The notes under the pieces were generated by a model that worked only from the letters and a program-made list of their open reading frames with translations, had not been told where the DNA came from and did not search any database. Shown here piece by piece: positions 8,933-16,717 of a DNA stretch of 64,000 nt (position 1 is its first letter; every line of letters starts with the position of its first letter). The position numbers were made by a program, and so were the translations under genes. Source of the stretch: Chitinophagales bacterium (GTDB lineage Bacteria > Bacteroidota > Bacteroidia > Chitinophagales > JADIYW01); NCBI GenBank assembly GCA_023957235.1, contig JAMLHI010000005.1, forward strand, positions 124,001-188,000, in the 5' to 3' direction.

Positions 8933-9994
8933 TTACAACACTCTTTTCACCCATCCAAATGGATCTTCAATTATTCCTTTTTGAATTTTTACTAAAGTAT
9001 CCTTTAAGAGGACACTCACCATATATTTTGAGGGGTCAAAATGGTAATCTTTTCCTTGAAAGCCCAAGCGATTGATATATGTAATTACTGCTGCTGTACC
9101 TGTTCCAAAAATTTCAGTAATCTCTCCTTTCTCAATCATTGCGACAATATCATGAATATTCCATCGCGCTTCTTCTACAGTATAACCCAAATATTTAGCT
9201 AGTTGAATAATACTATCTCGTGTGATTCCCGGTAAAAATCCAGCATCTAAGGCAGGAGTTAATAAGGTATTGTTGTTTTTTACAAAAAATATATTCATTG
9301 TACCAACCTCTTGAACTATTTCATGTTGTTCAGCATCTAACCAAAGTACATCTTTATACCCTTTGGCACGAGCAGCATCTACAGGCATTAATGAAGCTGC
9401 ATAATTTCCTGCAAACTTAGCAGCACCCACTCCTTTCACCGCTCTAGCATTAGTATCATCTACATAAACAGACACATCTTCAGAATAATAAGCACCCACA
9501 GGAGAAGTGATAATCACAAACAAATATCTATTGGGTGTTTTAACACCAATAAATGGTTCAGTACCAAACATAAATGGTCGTATATATAAAGACGTGCCTT
9601 CAGCCTTTGGCACCCAGCCATGATCCAACTTGATTAACTCATTCAAGCCACCTAAAAAAATCTCTTCTGGCACTGGAGGCATAGAAATTCTAGCACCAGA
9701 ACGATTAATTCTCTTAAAATTTTCTTCTGGTCTAAATAATGCAATATGACCTTGCTCATCTCTATGAGCTTTCATCCCTTCAAAGACAGATTGGGCGTAA
9801 TGAATACTAGTCGTTGCTGGAGATAAACTCAAATTGCCGTAAGGGACTATTTCATTACTGACCCATTGTCCTTCACTATACTCAGCAATCAACATGTGAT
9901 CAGAAAAATTTTTCCCAAAAGGAATATTACTAAAATCAAAATCAGCAAGTCTGCTATTCTGTGTTTTTTGAATTTTAAGTTCAGGCACTGACAT
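8933..9994 (-). CDS. ilvE: Branched-chain amino acid aminotransferase
   Basis: A PLP-dependent fold-type IV transaminase catalysing the last step of leucine, isoleucine and valine synthesis (2-oxo acid plus glutamate) and the first step of their breakdown. The 353-residue length and the order of motifs match the longer, eukaryote-like BCAT class. These are LSPATTSIHYAQSVFEGMKAHR near residue 60, the PLP-binding lysine K193 in GVGAAKFAGNYAASL, VGTMNIFF near residue 230, and TEIFGTGTAAVITYINRL near residue 295. An ATG start at 9994 fits the family. No other ilv or leu genes are nearby, so it is probably transcribed from its own promoter in the short divergent gap to the next gene. Confidence 0.95.
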   Translation of the reverse strand: MSVPELKIQKTQNSRLADFDFSNIPFGKNFSDHMLIAEYSEGQWVSNEIVPYGNLSLSPATTSIHYAQSVFEGMKAHRDEQGHIALFRPEENFKRINRSGARISMPPVPEEIFLGGLNELIKLDHGWVPKAEGTSLYIRPFMFGTEPFIGVKTPNRYLFVIITSPVGAYYSEDVSVYVDDTNARAVKGVGAAKFAGNYAASLMPVDAARAKGYKDVLWLDAEQHEIVQEVGTMNIFFVKNNNTLLTPALDAGFLPGITRDSIIQLAKYLGYTVEEARWNIHDIVAMIEKGEITEIFGTGTAAVITYINRLGFQGKDYHFDPSKYMVSVLLKDTLVKIQKGIIEDPFGWVKRVL

Positions 9995-10073
9995 AATTAT
10001 AAATTCTATCTATTAAAAAATTCATTAAGAAACAAAAGCTTCTTATTTTGCAATTCAAAAATAAGATAAAGAC

Positions 10074-10511
10074 TTGCAAAAGGAAACCTATTTCTATCCT
10101 TCTTCAATAAAAAATATTGAAGAGTTAACGTGGCTGAACAAAAGCGACACTACTTTTTTATGGATTTATCGCGAAAATTTAGATAAAAAGGAAGAAGTAG
10201 AACAAATGATGATTAACAAACTCATTGAAAATCCTAGAGTTCTAAATTCAAATATAGACTCTATTGCAATATTAAAGTTTACAGGAAAAGAAAGATTTCA
10301 CTTTTTAGCAAAACATCTAACATTAAAAAAAATAGTTCTTTTAGGAATTCAAGCACAAGAGATTGGCATTCAAATACAAATTCCGGAATATGAAATTGTC
10401 CAGCATTTAGATTTTTCCTTTTTAAAAATTGACTCACCAGAGCAACTCTCTACACTTAACAACCAAAAAAAAATCTTATTGGCACAAAAACTAATTGAAC
10501 TTAATAAATAA
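10074..10511 (+). CDS. Uncharacterised small protein, possibly DNA polymerase III psi-like
   Basis: A 145-residue soluble protein with a TTG start; there is no ATG option at the 5' end. The N-terminal half is mixed. The C-terminal half (LKKIVLLGIQAQEIGIQIQIPEYEI ... FLKIDSPEQLSTLNNQKKILLAQKLIEL) resembles small Bacteroidota proteins with a lFGv-P--iGl core and a final helix. In my view these may correspond to a degenerate HolD (DNA polymerase III psi) subunit. That is weak inference from pattern memory, not demonstrated. It lies seven bases upstream of rdgB in the same direction, a likely two-gene operon. Confidence 0.55.
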   Translation: MQKETYFYPSSIKNIEELTWLNKSDTTFLWIYRENLDKKEEVEQMMINKLIENPRVLNSNIDSIAILKFTGKERFHFLAKHLTLKKIVLLGIQAQEIGIQIQIPEYEIVQHLDFSFLKIDSPEQLSTLNNQKKILLAQKLIELNK

Positions 10512-10518
10512 TCTATCA

Positions 10519-11091
10519 ATGCAATTGATATTAGCTACAAGCAATTCAAATAAGGTAAAAGAAATTGCCAATTTACTTCCTAATAAAATTGAATTATTAT
10601 CTCTGAAAGATATTCATTATATAGATGAAATCCCTGAAGATCATGATAATATTGAAGATAATTCGCTTCAAAAAGCTATGACGATATGGCAATTCAAAAA
10701 TATTAACTGTCTTGCTGAAGATACTGGATTATTTATTGCAGCTTTAAATAATGAACCTGGAGTATATAGTGCTAGATATGCAGGAGAACAAAAAAATGAA
10801 GCCAACAATATCCAAAAAGTATTAAGCCTTTTGGGGGACAATCCTAATAGAAAAGCTTATTTCAAAACTGTATTTACACTCGTTTTGAAAGGAGTAGCCT
10901 ATCAGTTTACAGGCATTTTTGAAGGAAATATCACATTAGCCCCACGAGGTAATCAGGGCTTTGGATATGATCCTATTTTTGAAATCGCTTCGGGTAAGAC
11001 ATTGGCAGAAATTCCATTAGATGAAAAGAAAAAAATCAGTCACAGAGGTATTGCCTTAAAAAAGGTAATTCAATTTCTTGAATCTCAATAG
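10519..11091 (+). CDS. rdgB: Non-canonical purine NTP pyrophosphatase (RdgB/HAM1 family)
   Basis: Hydrolyses dITP, XTP and ITP to monophosphates, keeping deaminated purines out of DNA and RNA. The start is set at ATG 10519 because the diagnostic opening MQLILATSNSNKVKEI (substrate-binding S-N-x-x-K) follows at once; an in-frame TTG 24 bases earlier lies inside the preceding gene and is unlikely. Further family motifs are LAEDTGLFIAALNNEPGVYSARYAG (about residues 66-90, containing the general-base Asp), GNQGFGYDPIF near residue 149, and the C-terminal SHRGIALKK. At 190 residues the length is normal. It is probably translated together with the small gene ending eight bases upstream. Confidence 0.95.
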   Translation: MQLILATSNSNKVKEIANLLPNKIELLSLKDIHYIDEIPEDHDNIEDNSLQKAMTIWQFKNINCLAEDTGLFIAALNNEPGVYSARYAGEQKNEANNIQKVLSLLGDNPNRKAYFKTVFTLVLKGVAYQFTGIFEGNITLAPRGNQGFGYDPIFEIASGKTLAEIPLDEKKKISHRGIALKKVIQFLESQ

Positions 11092-11128
11092 ATTGACTAA
11101 ATATTAGCATATATTTTCCAATCTATTT

Positions 11129-11959
11129 TTATTTGATTGCTTTTAAGATTCTCAGCTTTCCATAAAAATCTTCAATCAGCTGAACGTCCTTAAAATGGAA
11201 TGACTCAATCAATTCTAAAATTGGCTTTGCATAAAATTCATTCAGTTCAAAATAAAGTCTGCCTCCGGGCTTTAAATGATAGATAGCAAAATTTCCTATC
11301 GCTCTATAAAAAATTAGAGGATCTTCATCTTCAACAAAAAGGGCTAAATGTGGCTCATAATCCAATACATTATTACTCATTAAAGTCTTTTCACCCAATG
11401 GAATATAGGGCGGATTGCTAATAATAACATCTAATGGCTCTAAACTTTGAGTGGGTGCCAGAATGTTTTCTATATAAAATTCAATTTCTACCTGATGGTG
11501 CACTGCATTAAACTTCGCTATCTCCAAAGCAGCTTCAGAAATATCACAAGCCAAAACCTGCCAAAGTGGACTTTGCTTTTTCAAAGCAATAGGAATACAA
11601 CCGCTTCCTGTCCCAATATCTAATAGCCTCAATGGTGATTTAGAATGATTTTTTAATACTAAGCTCACCAATTCTTCTGTTTCAGGACGAGGAATCAAAG
11701 TATCTTTTGTCACCTTCAACTCCATATCATAGAACCATTCTTTACCAATCACATATTGCCAAGGTTCTGAAGCCGCCAAGCGAAGTAAAACTTGCTTAAA
11801 ATCAGACTCTGAAAGAGATGTTAGTTGAGGAAAAATAATGCGTAAAATATTATTAGCCTCTCGCTGACCATATAAAGGAATCAATACAGATAATAAAGAT
11901 GGAGACATATCTGATTGTTGCATCATAATTTCTTTCAATAGTTCAAAATGATTTTGCAA
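11129..11959 (-). CDS. prmC: Release factor glutamine N5-methyltransferase
   Basis: Methylates the GGQ glutamine of peptide-chain release factors RF1 and RF2. SAM-binding motif I is LLDIGTGSGCIPIAL (about 112-126), the catalytic NPPY lies at residues 182-185 (IISNPPYIPLGE), and the family linker TLIPRPETEELV is at about 87-98. The N-terminal helical release-factor-binding domain is present. The open frame begins with TTG at 11959; ATG codons at 11926 and 11923 would shorten it by 11 or 12 residues and are equally compatible with the family. It is divergent from ribD with only 26 bases between the chosen starts, so both promoters must overlap the coding regions or be very compact. Confidence 0.93.
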   Translation of the reverse strand: MQNHFELLKEIMMQQSDMSPSLLSVLIPLYGQREANNILRIIFPQLTSLSESDFKQVLLRLAASEPWQYVIGKEWFYDMELKVTKDTLIPRPETEELVSLVLKNHSKSPLRLLDIGTGSGCIPIALKKQSPLWQVLACDISEAALEIAKFNAVHHQVEIEFYIENILAPTQSLEPLDVIISNPPYIPLGEKTLMSNNVLDYEPHLALFVEDEDPLIFYRAIGNFAIYHLKPGGRLYFELNEFYAKPILELIESFHFKDVQLIEDFYGKLRILKAIK

Positions 11960-11985
11960 TTTTACGAATAATAATATTTAGAAAC

Positions 11986-13002
11986 TTGTCAGAACATGAA
12001 TTCTTTATGCGACGCTGTCTGCAAATAGCAGAAAATGGGTTAATTGATTCCATGCCCAACCCGTGTGTAGGAGCAGTCATTGTTCACAACAACAAAATTA
12101 TTGGGGAAGGCTATACATCTAAATTTGGCGGCGCACATGGCGAAATCAATGCTATCAATGCAGTAGAAGATAAAGCGCTGCTACCAGAAAGTACGCTTTA
12201 TGTCATGTTAGAACCATGCAGTCATTATGGAAAAACTCCTCCTTGCTCAGATTTGATTGTCCAACATCAGATTCAACATGTTGTCATTGGAACCACAGAC
12301 CCCCATCCTTTAGTTGCAGGCAAAGGCATTCAACGACTTCAACAATCAGGAATCCAAACAACTATTGGAATATTGGAGAAAGAGTGCAAATGGAGTATGA
12401 GAAAATTTCTTTTACCTATTAAAAAACAAAGACCATATATCACATTAAAATGGGCTCAAAGTAGTAATAATAAAATTAGCCAAGCGAATGGTCAACCTGT
12501 TGCAATCACTTCATCAAGCACACAAATATTGACACATCAATTGAGGGCACAACACCAAGGAATATTATGCGGTTGGAAGACTATTTTTCATGATCATCCT
12601 AAGTTGAACAACAGACTTTGGGAAGGACCTTCACCACAAGTATTCATTTTAGACCCACAACAAAATCTCAATCAGAATGAATATTTTCTAACTCAACATC
12701 AGTGGAAAAGAATTGTAAACCATGAATCAAAAAGAAAAAATGATATCGTAGTAGCTAATTATATGCTAAAAAATATTTTATCTATACTCTTTCAAGAAGG
12801 GCTGCAGAGCCTTTTTGTTGAAGGGGGAGCCTATACTTTACAACAATTCATCAATGAAAAATTATGGGATGAATGTTATGTTTATCAAGGAGAAAATAAT
12901 ATATCTAATGGCAAAGATGCTCCTATCCTCTCCCATCAGAAACTTCTAGATAGTTTTTATTTGGAAAAAGATTATATCCGTCATTTCATTTCAAATCAGT
13001 AA
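11986..13002 (+). CDS. ribD: Bifunctional diaminohydroxyphosphoribosylaminopyrimidine deaminase / reductase
   Basis: Catalyses the second and third steps of riboflavin synthesis. The N-terminal deaminase domain has the zinc site H51-x-E53 (GGAHGEINA) and C78/C87 (LEPCSHYGKTPPC). The C-terminal reductase domain includes YITLKWAQSSNNKIS and the late FVEGGAYTLQQFI. The start is TTG (11986) because the family's opening helix with FMRRCLQIA needs those seven residues; an ATG at 12007 would cut into it. At 338 residues the length is close to normal. No other rib genes are adjacent. The next gene starts two bases after the stop, so at least ribD and the following two genes form an operon. Confidence 0.93.
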   Translation: MSEHEFFMRRCLQIAENGLIDSMPNPCVGAVIVHNNKIIGEGYTSKFGGAHGEINAINAVEDKALLPESTLYVMLEPCSHYGKTPPCSDLIVQHQIQHVVIGTTDPHPLVAGKGIQRLQQSGIQTTIGILEKECKWSMRKFLLPIKKQRPYITLKWAQSSNNKISQANGQPVAITSSSTQILTHQLRAQHQGILCGWKTIFHDHPKLNNRLWEGPSPQVFILDPQQNLNQNEYFLTQHQWKRIVNHESKRKNDIVVANYMLKNILSILFQEGLQSLFVEGGAYTLQQFINEKLWDECYVYQGENNISNGKDAPILSHQKLLDSFYLEKDYIRHFISNQ

Positions 13003-13004
13003 CA

Positions 13005-13616
13005 TTGTCATCATTATTTTCATATCAGACGATAGCTTCAGCCACCACCTCTATTATTAAAGAAAAAGGCAGTAAATTTTATGGGTTTGCATTTCCTGTT
13101 CAAAATGAAAATGAGATAAAACTGCATTTAGACACCATTAAAAACACACATCCCAAAGCAACACATCACTGTTATGCTTGGAGAATAGGTGCAGACAAAC
13201 AGAATTTCAGAGTAAATGATGATGGCGAACCTTCTGGCACAGCAGGACTTCCAATTCTTGGTCAAATAGACGCCTTTGGAATTTGCAATTGTTTGGTTGT
13301 TTCAGTACGATATTTCGGGGGAACAAAATTAGGTGTCTCAGGATTGATTTCTGCATATAAGACATCAGCAAAAACAACCATATCACAAGCCGAAATTTTA
13401 ACTCGCTTATTTTACCACTCTTATTCCATCAAGAGTGACTATGCAATACTTAATAAAGCATACCAATTTATTCAAGAATATGAAGGCAATATTGTGGAAC
13501 AAAATTTGGGAGATAATTGTACGATTATTGTTGAAATTCCTTTGAAAAACACTGACAAACTCAATCAAACAATTTCAAATTATTATCCATTAATTATTAC
13601 ACCACTTACCAAATGA
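13005..13616 (+). CDS. yigZ: IMPACT/YigZ family protein
   Basis: A 203-residue member of the UPF0029/IMPACT family. The conserved N-terminal domain shows KEKGSKFYGFAFPV, the signature HCYAWRIG, and DDGEPSGTAGLPIL with VVSVRYFGGTKLGVSGLI, followed by the smaller C-terminal ferredoxin-like domain. Eukaryotic IMPACT regulates translation via GCN1/GCN2; the bacterial role is not settled. The start is TTG two bases after the ribD stop, and its end overlaps the next gene in an ATGA arrangement, so translation of the three genes is probably coupled. Confidence 0.9.
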   Translation: MSSLFSYQTIASATTSIIKEKGSKFYGFAFPVQNENEIKLHLDTIKNTHPKATHHCYAWRIGADKQNFRVNDDGEPSGTAGLPILGQIDAFGICNCLVVSVRYFGGTKLGVSGLISAYKTSAKTTISQAEILTRLFYHSYSIKSDYAILNKAYQFIQEYEGNIVEQNLGDNCTIIVEIPLKNTDKLNQTISNYYPLIITPLTK

Positions 13617-13957
13617 AAGGAATTGTCATCGTGTCTCCAAAATTTTTCAAACTATTCATGGCCTCATGGGCTAAAGGCATTACTTTATTTCCTTTCATCA
13701 TTTTGAAAGACGAAAAATCACGAAACGAAACAACATTAATACAGCATGAACAAATCCATATTCGCCAGCAAATAGAAATGCTCATTTTATTTTTTTATAT
13801 CTGGTATATTGTTGAGTACCTGATTAGAAGAATACAGACAGGATCTTGGCGAAAAGCTTACCAAAACATTTCATTTGAAAAAGAAGCTTATGCCCATCAG
13901 CATAATAATTTTTATCTGAAAGAAAGACCATTTTGGGAACACATATATTGGTTGTAA
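13613..13957 (+). CDS. Small conserved protein with HExxH motif (putative metallopeptidase-like)
   Basis: A 114-residue protein overlapping the previous gene by four bases. It contains HEQIH at residues 45-49, the zincin signature HExxH. A hydrophobic helix follows at once (MLILFFYIWYIVEYLI, about 55-70), then SFEKEAYAHQHN near residue 90, where the E-x-x-A pattern could supply the third zinc ligand. This order recalls the minimal core of membrane-associated M48/BlaR1-type peptidases, but it is far shorter than those and lacks their other segments. Small proteins of this kind are common in Bacteroidota. Enzymatic activity is unproven. Confidence 0.7.
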   Translation: MKGIVIVSPKFFKLFMASWAKGITLFPFIILKDEKSRNETTLIQHEQIHIRQQIEMLILFFYIWYIVEYLIRRIQTGSWRKAYQNISFEKEAYAHQHNNFYLKERPFWEHIYWL

Positions 13958-14013
13958 TTTTTGTTGTACTTTTACATTGTTAAAATTGTTTTTTTATTTA
14001 AAAAGCCCTTACT

Positions 14014-14670
14014 ATGGCCATAAAATTATTTGTAGTAGATGACCATCCAATTTTTATTGACGGAATATTGGGATTATTAAAAGACACTCCTGATTTTGAA
14101 ATCATGGGTACCGCCAATAATGGTCAAGAGTTTTTGGATAAAATAAAAAATAATCAACCTGATATAGTCCTTATGGACATCAATATGCCTATTATGGATG
14201 GTATTCAAGCAACAATTGAATTGAAGACCAAATTTCCTAAAGTCAAAGTGATTGCCTTGACAATGTTCAATGATATACGATTCATCAAAGAGATGCTTGA
14301 GATTGGAGCAAAAGGTTATGTGCTTAAAAACATCCTTAAAGACGAACTTATAAAAGCTATTCTTACAGTTGCAGAGGGCAAGCCCTTTTTAGATTCAGCA
14401 GTACAGGAAAAAGTTATTTCTAGTATGTCATCCTCTGACGATGAAGATATTGATGACAAGGAAACAGATGAAATGGTGCAAAATATCACAAGTAGGGAAT
14501 TGGAAATTTTACAATTAATAGCTTTGGGATTGACAAGTCAAGATATTTCACAGAAATTATTTATCAGTAAAAACACTGTAGAAACTCATCGCAAAAATCT
14601 TTTAGCAAAACTCAATGTTAAAAACACAGCTAGCTTACTCAAATTTGCGTATAAAAAAGGCTTAGTTTAA
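14014..14670 (+). CDS. NarL/FixJ-type response regulator
   Basis: A two-component response regulator of 218 residues. The receiver domain covers about 1-120, with acidic residues D9/D10, phospho-acceptor D55 in DIVLMDINMP, the switch threonine in IALTMF, and the conserved lysine in GAKGYVLKN. A short acidic linker (SSSDDEDIDDKETDE) leads to a LuxR-type HTH (ITSRELEILQLIALGLTSQDISQKLFISKNTVETHRKNLLAKL). No histidine kinase gene is next to it, so it is an orphan in this window. Its target genes cannot be inferred. Confidence 0.92.
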   Translation: MAIKLFVVDDHPIFIDGILGLLKDTPDFEIMGTANNGQEFLDKIKNNQPDIVLMDINMPIMDGIQATIELKTKFPKVKVIALTMFNDIRFIKEMLEIGAKGYVLKNILKDELIKAILTVAEGKPFLDSAVQEKVISSMSSSDDEDIDDKETDEMVQNITSRELEILQLIALGLTSQDISQKLFISKNTVETHRKNLLAKLNVKNTASLLKFAYKKGLV

Positions 14671-14680
14671 AAGATTAATT

Positions 14681-15178
14681 TCAATAAGGAGATTTACTAT
14701 TTATATCAAGCCTCATGACATAATCATTGAGCCAATATTCTTTATAGGGTATATCTTCTGAGCATTTAATATAAAACCCATAATGCCTATAAAAATATAA
14801 AGCTTTATTATAGCGATTGACATTTAACTCAATGTATTTCAAATTATTATATTCACAAATCAACTGAGCTTGATCTAATAAAAATCTACCTACACCTTTC
14901 TTTTGAAAATCGCTATCAACATATAACTTAGAGATTCTCAATCCATCTATCATTTGATACAAACAAACAAAACCCAATATTTCTCCTTTATTTACAGCCA
15001 AATAATATTGGGCTCCATCAAGCGTATGTCGGATGAGAGCTTCTTGATTGCATAATTCATCATACATGGCTATAATTTGCTTTTGAGGCACTATATGCCT
15101 ATATGAAGGCTCCCACACTTTTCTAATTAATTGTTCTATTTGAACGAAATCTTTACCTTCAGCTTCTTTAAACTCCAT
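14681..15178 (-). CDS. GNAT family N-acetyltransferase
   Basis: A 165-residue acyl-CoA-dependent acetyltransferase. The fold is clear from GEILGFVCLYQM (strand 4), the acetyl-CoA loop VDSDFQKKGVGRFLLDQA (Q/R-x-x-G-x-G/A), and YIELNVNRYNKALYFYRHYGFY, where N-x-x-A-x-x-F-Y-x-x-x-G-F is the classic C-terminal block. Substrate unknown. It is convergent with the response regulator (stops 10 bases apart) and divergent from rsmE. Confidence 0.88.
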   Translation of the reverse strand: MEFKEAEGKDFVQIEQLIRKVWEPSYRHIVPQKQIIAMYDELCNQEALIRHTLDGAQYYLAVNKGEILGFVCLYQMIDGLRISKLYVDSDFQKKGVGRFLLDQAQLICEYNNLKYIELNVNRYNKALYFYRHYGFYIKCSEDIPYKEYWLNDYVMRLDINSKSPY

Positions 15179-15224
15179 AAGTATGTAAATTTAATACCTG
15201 AACATTTTAAAAGTCGTTCATCCA

Positions 15225-15923
15225 ATGATAAAAAGATTTTTTGCAACTGATAAAATAGCCGATTCATTTATTTTAAGTGAAGAGGAACTGCACCATTCAT
15301 TAAATGTATTGAGAGTAAAAAACAGAGAACATGTTGAGATTTTCGATGGAAAAGGAAATTTGTGGATAGCTGAGGTAGAGATAACAGGAAAAAAATCTGC
15401 CAACTTTATACAAATTGAGACCGTCATTTCAGATGCTTCACATGACTCTAATTGTAGCTTGGCGGTTGCCTTAACCAAAAATTCAGACCGCATAGAATGG
15501 TTACTTGAAAAAATTGTCGAAATAGGTATTAATGAATTTTATCCTATCATTACTCATCGGACAGAAAGGAAATTTATTCGGAAAGATAGATTAGAAAAAA
15601 TATTGCTCTCTGCCACAAAACAAAGCCAAAGATTATGGCTACCAGTCCTTCATGATCCCATTTCATTTGAAAACTTTATCCAAATCAAAAAAGAAGAAAG
15701 AAAATTTATAGCTCATTGTAATCAACAAGACAAAAAATCTTTTTCTGATATCTACCATAAAGGAGAAAAAGCAATAATTTTGATAGGCCCAGAAGGAGAT
15801 TTCACAGAGCAAGAAATTTCATTAGCTTTAAAAAACAACTATGAAGCAATTGCTCTAGGTGAAGCTAGATTGAGAGTAGAAACAGCAGCTCTGGCAGCAT
15901 GTGTATGGGTAAATTTATCTTAA
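15225..15923 (+). CDS. rsmE: 16S rRNA (uracil-1498-N3)-methyltransferase
   Basis: A SPOUT-fold methyltransferase modifying U1498 of 16S rRNA near the decoding site. The knot region carries the diagnostic IILIGPEGDFTEQE (GPEGDF at 188-193) and the closing LGEARLRVETAALAA (211-225). The N-terminal PUA-like domain starts MIKRFFATDKIADSFILSEEELHHSLNVLR, and the middle QSQRLWLP is also typical. The 232 residues are a normal length. The next gene starts 16 bases downstream with a real Shine-Dalgarno, so the two may be co-transcribed. Confidence 0.93.
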   Translation: MIKRFFATDKIADSFILSEEELHHSLNVLRVKNREHVEIFDGKGNLWIAEVEITGKKSANFIQIETVISDASHDSNCSLAVALTKNSDRIEWLLEKIVEIGINEFYPIITHRTERKFIRKDRLEKILLSATKQSQRLWLPVLHDPISFENFIQIKKEERKFIAHCNQQDKKSFSDIYHKGEKAIILIGPEGDFTEQEISLALKNNYEAIALGEARLRVETAALAACVWVNLS

Positions 15924-15939
15924 AGAAAAGGAGCTTAAA

Positions 15940-16614
15940 ATGAATTCTATTATAATAAACTATTTATTTACAATAATAACATTAGTATCTTGTTATTCAA
16001 TATCTTATAGTCAAAATTCAACTACAAAAATTGGATTATTGAAATACAAAGGAGGAGGTGATTGGTATGCCAATCCAACTTCTCTACCCAATCTTGCTAA
16101 ATTTTGCAACCAAGAACTTCACACTAATATTTCATCAGATATTCAAGAAGTAGAACCAGCTAGTCCACAAATATTCAACTATTCATTTCTACATATTACA
16201 GGGCACGGAAATATTGTGTTTTCTGCTCAGGAGGCTAAAAATTTAAGACAATATTTATTAGCTGGAGGATTTTTGCATATTTCAGACAATTATGGATTAG
16301 ACCCATATATCAGGAGAGAAATGAAGAAAGTTTTTCCAGAATTAGACTTTGTAGAACTTCCTTTTAGCCATCCTATTTATCATCAAAAATTCAATTTTCC
16401 TAATGGAGTTCCAAAAATTCATGAACATAATAATAAGCCCCCCAAAGGATATGCTATAGTTTGGCAAGGAAAAGTGATTTGTTTTTACGATTATGAGTCT
16501 GATTTGGGAGATGGCTGGGAAGACATCACAGTACATAACGACACTCAAGAGAAGCATTTGCAAGCACTAAAAATGGGAGCAAATATCATTCAATATGTAT
16601 TTTTAGGAGAATAA
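15940..16614 (+). CDS. DUF4159 domain protein, exported
   Basis: A 224-residue protein with an N-terminal hydrophobic signal (IIINYLFTIITLVSCYSISYSQ). The remainder is a DUF4159 domain: IGLLKYKGGGDWYANPTSLPNLAKFCNQEL, FLHITGHGNIVFSAQEAKNLRQYLLAGGFLHISDNYG, and VFPELDFVELPFSHPIYH. These resemble the glutamine-amidotransferase-like lid and active-site surroundings of periplasmic proteins in this family, whose role is not established. Translation starts at ATG 15940 after AAGGAG (15928-15933), six bases away. That is a strong Shine-Dalgarno and unusual in this phylum. It follows rsmE closely and may be its operon partner. Confidence 0.82.
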   Translation: MNSIIINYLFTIITLVSCYSISYSQNSTTKIGLLKYKGGGDWYANPTSLPNLAKFCNQELHTNISSDIQEVEPASPQIFNYSFLHITGHGNIVFSAQEAKNLRQYLLAGGFLHISDNYGLDPYIRREMKKVFPELDFVELPFSHPIYHQKFNFPNGVPKIHEHNNKPPKGYAIVWQGKVICFYDYESDLGDGWEDITVHNDTQEKHLQALKMGANIIQYVFLGE

Positions 16615-16717
16615 ATTACTAATAAAATCATTATAAACAGTCATTTTATTCATTCAAATAATATATGAATTTTGTATAGAGAAAATATAACAAAATCATC
16701 AAAACTTTAATTTCCAC

